The position numbers and the translations under genes are program-made. The notes under the pieces are model-generated. The model did no database searches. It was given only the letters and a program-made list of their open reading frames with translations, and was not told where the DNA came from. A stretch of DNA of 31,327 nucleotides from Pseudomonadota bacterium. Lineage in GTDB: Bacteria; Myxococcota_A; Polyangia; Polyangiales; Polyangiaceae. Shown here piece after piece: positions 29,475 through 31,327 of this stretch; position 1 is the stretch's first letter; every line of letters begins with the position of its first letter. Where the stretch lies: NCBI GenBank assembly GCA_023431345.1, contig JAEYWK010000143.1, positions 1 to 31,327 on the forward strand, given 5' to 3'.

Positions 29475-30014
29475 ATGGACAAAGACTCGGGCATCGAGGA
29501 GCTGTTCGCCAAGGTCGCGAGCAAGACGAGCCAAGCCGCGGGCAGCTTCTGGACCTTCTCAGTCGCCTTACTGGTGGTGCTCGTTTGGGCGACCACGGGC
29601 CCGCTCTTCGGCTACTCCGAGACCTGGCAGCTCGTGATCAACACCGGCACCACCATCGTCACCTTCCTGATGGTCTTCGTGATCCAGCACGCGCAAAACA
29701 AGGACATGCGCGCGGTGCAGCTCAAGCTCAACGAGCTCATCGCCGCCGTCGAAGGCGCCAGCAATCGCCTGATCGACGTGGAAGACCTGTCCGATCGCGA
29801 GCTGGAGCACCTCTACGCCCGCTTCCGCCACCTCGCCGAAACCGCCCAAAAACTCTCCCTCGGCGCCAAACTCACCATCGACGACGACCGCGACCGCCCC
29901 ACCCCCCACGACTCCGCCGCCCCCCATCCCCCCGACCAAAACGCCAAAAACCCCCTATCCTCGAAACCCGAAGCCCGCCGCCACGCCAAGCTTGAGCCTC
30001 CCCCCCGAACGTGA
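29475..30014 (+). CDS. Low-affinity iron permease-family small membrane protein
   Basis: 179 residues. Two membrane segments, about 25-46 (FWTFSVALLVVLVWATTGPLFG) and 50-71, followed by the family signature VINTGTTIVTFLMVFVIQHAQNKDMRAVQLKLNELI. This matches the bacterial members of the Fe_perm family (PF04120), named after the yeast low-affinity iron permease; transport of iron by the two-helix bacterial members is not established. After a short helix (DLSDRELEHLYARFRHLAETA) the last 45 residues are Pro/His/Arg-rich, encoded by DNA full of C homopolymers, and are probably disordered. It ends 30 bp before tRNA-Arg. Confidence 0.9.
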   Translation: MDKDSGIEELFAKVASKTSQAAGSFWTFSVALLVVLVWATTGPLFGYSETWQLVINTGTTIVTFLMVFVIQHAQNKDMRAVQLKLNELIAAVEGASNRLIDVEDLSDRELEHLYARFRHLAETAQKLSLGAKLTIDDDRDRPTPHDSAAPHPPDQNAKNPLSSKPEARRHAKLEPPPRT

Positions 30015-30044
30015 CAAGTTCCGCGCCCCCAACCCCACCCCCAA

Positions 30045-30118
30045 GCTCCCGTAGCTCAGCTGGATAGAGCAGGGCTTTCCTAAAGCCAAGGTCGTACGTT
30101 CGAATCGTATCGGGAGCG
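30045..30118 (+). tRNA. tRNA-Arg (anticodon CCT)
   Basis: Cloverleaf: acceptor GCTCCCG (30045-30051) with CGGGAGC (30111-30117), D arm GCTC/GAGC, anticodon loop TTCCTAA with anticodon CCT reading AGG, and T arm GTACG-TTCGAAT-CGTAT. Discriminator G. The CCA end is not encoded. In the anticodon stem the outermost pair is G-A, a mismatch, leaving four good pairs. In GC-rich genomes AGG is a rare codon, so this is a minor tRNA. Confidence 0.95.
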
Positions 30119-30496
30119 CTAGAGCCAAGGCCGCGAATAGAAACGCAAACGCCAACGGTTTCAATCGGTTCGCTTGGTGCGGCACAGCTCGAAGCGTACA
30201 CCGGTGCGCGACAGAACGCGACGCAGTAGGACGGCAGGAGACGCGGGGCGTGGTAACGGCGTGGTAACGGCGGGACGCTAGAGGCAGCGGAGCGCGCGTC
30301 GCGGCTCTCACCTCAAGCCGCCGTGTCCGCCGTGGCGAGCTGCTGACCACGCGCGGCCCGAACTCGACCGCCCGGTTGGATGCCGCTAGCAGTTTGCCTG
30401 AAAACGCGCCGCGCGGACTGGCGAGAGTCGCGTGGTTTGTAGAGCGCGAGGGCGCCCAGGCTGGCGAGACGGAGAGCTTGGCTGTATCCTCTCACC
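30119..30496. other. Non-coding stretch downstream of tRNA-Arg
   Basis: About 380 bp without a supported gene. Contains an 11-bp tandem repeat (GTGGTAACGGC at 30250-30260 and 30261-30271). I looked for a copy of the tRNA 3' end further along, as left by an integrated element, and found none within the window; no integrase remnant could be recognised either. The promoter of the toxin-antitoxin-like pair presumably lies at its right end. Confidence 0.5.
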
Positions 30497-30826
30497 GTGC
30501 ATGCGTTCGATTTGGGCCCTGCCCCGCTCGTCAAGGACGACGAGGGCGTGCTGCGCGTAGCGGGCACGCGCGTCACATTGGATTCTATTGTGGCGGCCTT
30601 CGATCTGGGCGCCACGCCGGAAGAGATAGTACAGCGCTATCCGTCGGTCGATCTCGCCTCGGCGTACGCCCTCATCGCCTACGCGCTGCGCAACCGCGAC
30701 AGCGTCGACACTTACTTGGCTGAGCGCGCCCGGGCCGGTGCTCAGACGCAGGCCGAGATCGAAGTGCTGTTCCCACCCGATGGCCTCAGGGCGCGTTTGC
30801 TTGCGCGGCGCACCGCGGGGCAATGA
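30497..30826 (+). CDS. DUF433-family antitoxin-like protein
   Basis: 109 residues from GTG 30497. The core matches DUF433: GVLRVAGTRVTLDSIVAAFDLGATPEEIVQRYPSVDLASAYALIAYAL, a small helix-turn-helix-like fold found in VapB-type antitoxins. The usual protein is about 75-110 residues, so length fits. The C-terminal tail (ARAGAQTQAEIEVLFPPDGLRARLLARR) would wrap the toxin. The stop overlaps the next start (ATGA at 30823). Likely role: neutralise the adjacent PIN-like protein and repress the operon. Codon use is less strictly G/C-ending than in most neighbours, which hints at acquisition. Confidence 0.9.
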   Translation: MHAFDLGPAPLVKDDEGVLRVAGTRVTLDSIVAAFDLGATPEEIVQRYPSVDLASAYALIAYALRNRDSVDTYLAERARAGAQTQAEIEVLFPPDGLRARLLARRTAGQ

Positions 30827-31176
30827 TTCGCTTCGCCGCTGACGAAGACTTCAACAACGATGTCGTGCGTGCCTTGCGGCGGGCTCTGCCTGCAGTGGAC
30901 ATTCTCGGCGTGCGCCAGGCAGGCCGTGGTGGCCAGCCCGATCCGGAAGTTCTCGCTTGGGCAGCGGCGGAAGGGCGCGTTCTTCTAACGCATGACGTCA
31001 CCACCATGACTCGACACGCGCTCGATCGCGTTGCTCGCGGCGAGCCAATGCCGGGCGTCATCGCAGTTCATCAGCGCCTACCGATCGGCGACGTCGTCGA
31101 CGATTTGTTGCTCGTGGCTTCCTGTAGCCTGGCGACCGAGTGGGTCAATCGAGTCGGCTTTCTGCCTCTCAGATAG
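30823..31176 (+). CDS. DUF5615-family PIN-like protein, putative toxin
   Basis: 117 residues. Begins MIRFAADEDFNNDVVRALRRALPAVDILGVRQAGRGG, with the acidic D-E-D at the position of the first PIN catalytic Asp, and continues VLAWAAAEGRVLLTHDVTTM, whose T-H-D is the second acidic site. The layout is DUF5615, a PIN-like nuclease family that regularly pairs with DUF433. PIN toxins cleave RNA; activity of this subfamily is less well shown. ATGA overlap with the antitoxin-like gene supports a two-gene module. Confidence 0.9.
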   Translation: MIRFAADEDFNNDVVRALRRALPAVDILGVRQAGRGGQPDPEVLAWAAAEGRVLLTHDVTTMTRHALDRVARGEPMPGVIAVHQRLPIGDVVDDLLLVASCSLATEWVNRVGFLPLR

Positions 31177-31327
31177 TCCACAGCTGGCGCTTAGGTAATT
31201 CGCGCGTAGGCAATTTAAGCGGGGGTGGGGCGAGATGGCAGTCGCCACTCCTACCCTCCCAAGACCCAGTGAGCCCTCCCCAACGACCTGGTCACCGGTG
31301 CTGCGGCCGCCCCAACCGTAGGAGTCG

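Noticed and set aside
29872..30201. Minus-strand open frame across the tRNA giving a peptide like APDTIRTYDLGFRKALLYPAELRE
   Set aside because: This is the well-known artefact of translating a tRNA gene antisense; the tRNA-Arg cloverleaf explains the sequence.

Overview
The window is very GC-rich, gene-dense DNA, probably from a member of the Myxococcota (Polyangiales/Sorangium-like). The grounds are indirect: strong G/C at third codon positions, frequent GTG and TTG starts, many 4-nt ATGA/GTGA/TTGA gene overlaps, and a mix of histidine kinases, a Hanks-type Ser/Thr kinase, an FHA-GGDEF protein, a class III nucleotide cyclase, a PilT-type motor and large membrane or lipoproteins without a recognisable family. 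No rRNA, ribosomal protein or other firm taxonomic marker is present, so the assignment is an inference.

Layout. (1) 3-5510, plus strand: a tightly overlapped run of four genes, namely a propeller-like membrane protein cut by the window edge, a GNAT acetyltransferase and two membrane sensor kinases, the second with an eroded ATP-binding domain. (2) 5522-7258, minus: a large membrane protein of unknown function, divergent from 7327-9132, an adenylate cyclase with a DUF5939-like N-terminus and an embedded Cys4 motif. (3) 9192-14659, minus: L,D-transpeptidase lipoprotein, a PilT-like ATPase with a duplicated N-terminal domain, RuvB, and an alpha/beta hydrolase that ends at a clear intrinsic terminator. 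(4) 14731-19424, plus: Nudix hydrolase, VWA-like lipoprotein, a 120-residue protein of unknown function, then a receiver-EAL protein overlapping an FHA-GGDEF protein (a c-di-GMP turnover pair), and a 65-residue coiled-coil protein. (5) 19444-21091, minus: EVE-domain protein and an exported endonuclease/exonuclease/phosphatase-fold enzyme. (6) 21591-25662, plus: soluble Ser/Thr kinase, a structured leader with two mutually exclusive hairpins, and two overlapping MFS transporters. (7) 25637-28387, minus: hybrid histidine kinase with six PRYSxx repeats, PAS, receiver and Hpt domains. (8) 28635-31176, plus: standalone tandem-ACT protein, low-affinity iron permease-like protein, tRNA-Arg(CCT), and a DUF433/DUF5615 toxin-antitoxin-like pair.

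The theme is signal transduction: three histidine kinases, one Ser/Thr kinase, one cAMP-type cyclase, one c-di-GMP synthase and one c-di-GMP phosphodiesterase in 31 kb, alongside envelope and motility functions. None of the histidine kinases has an adjacent standalone response regulator. No CRISPR array, insertion sequence, prophage or biosynthetic cluster was seen. The least ordinary observations are the duplicated PilT N-domain, the degenerate partner kinase in the overlapped operon, and the switch-like leader ahead of the transporter pair.
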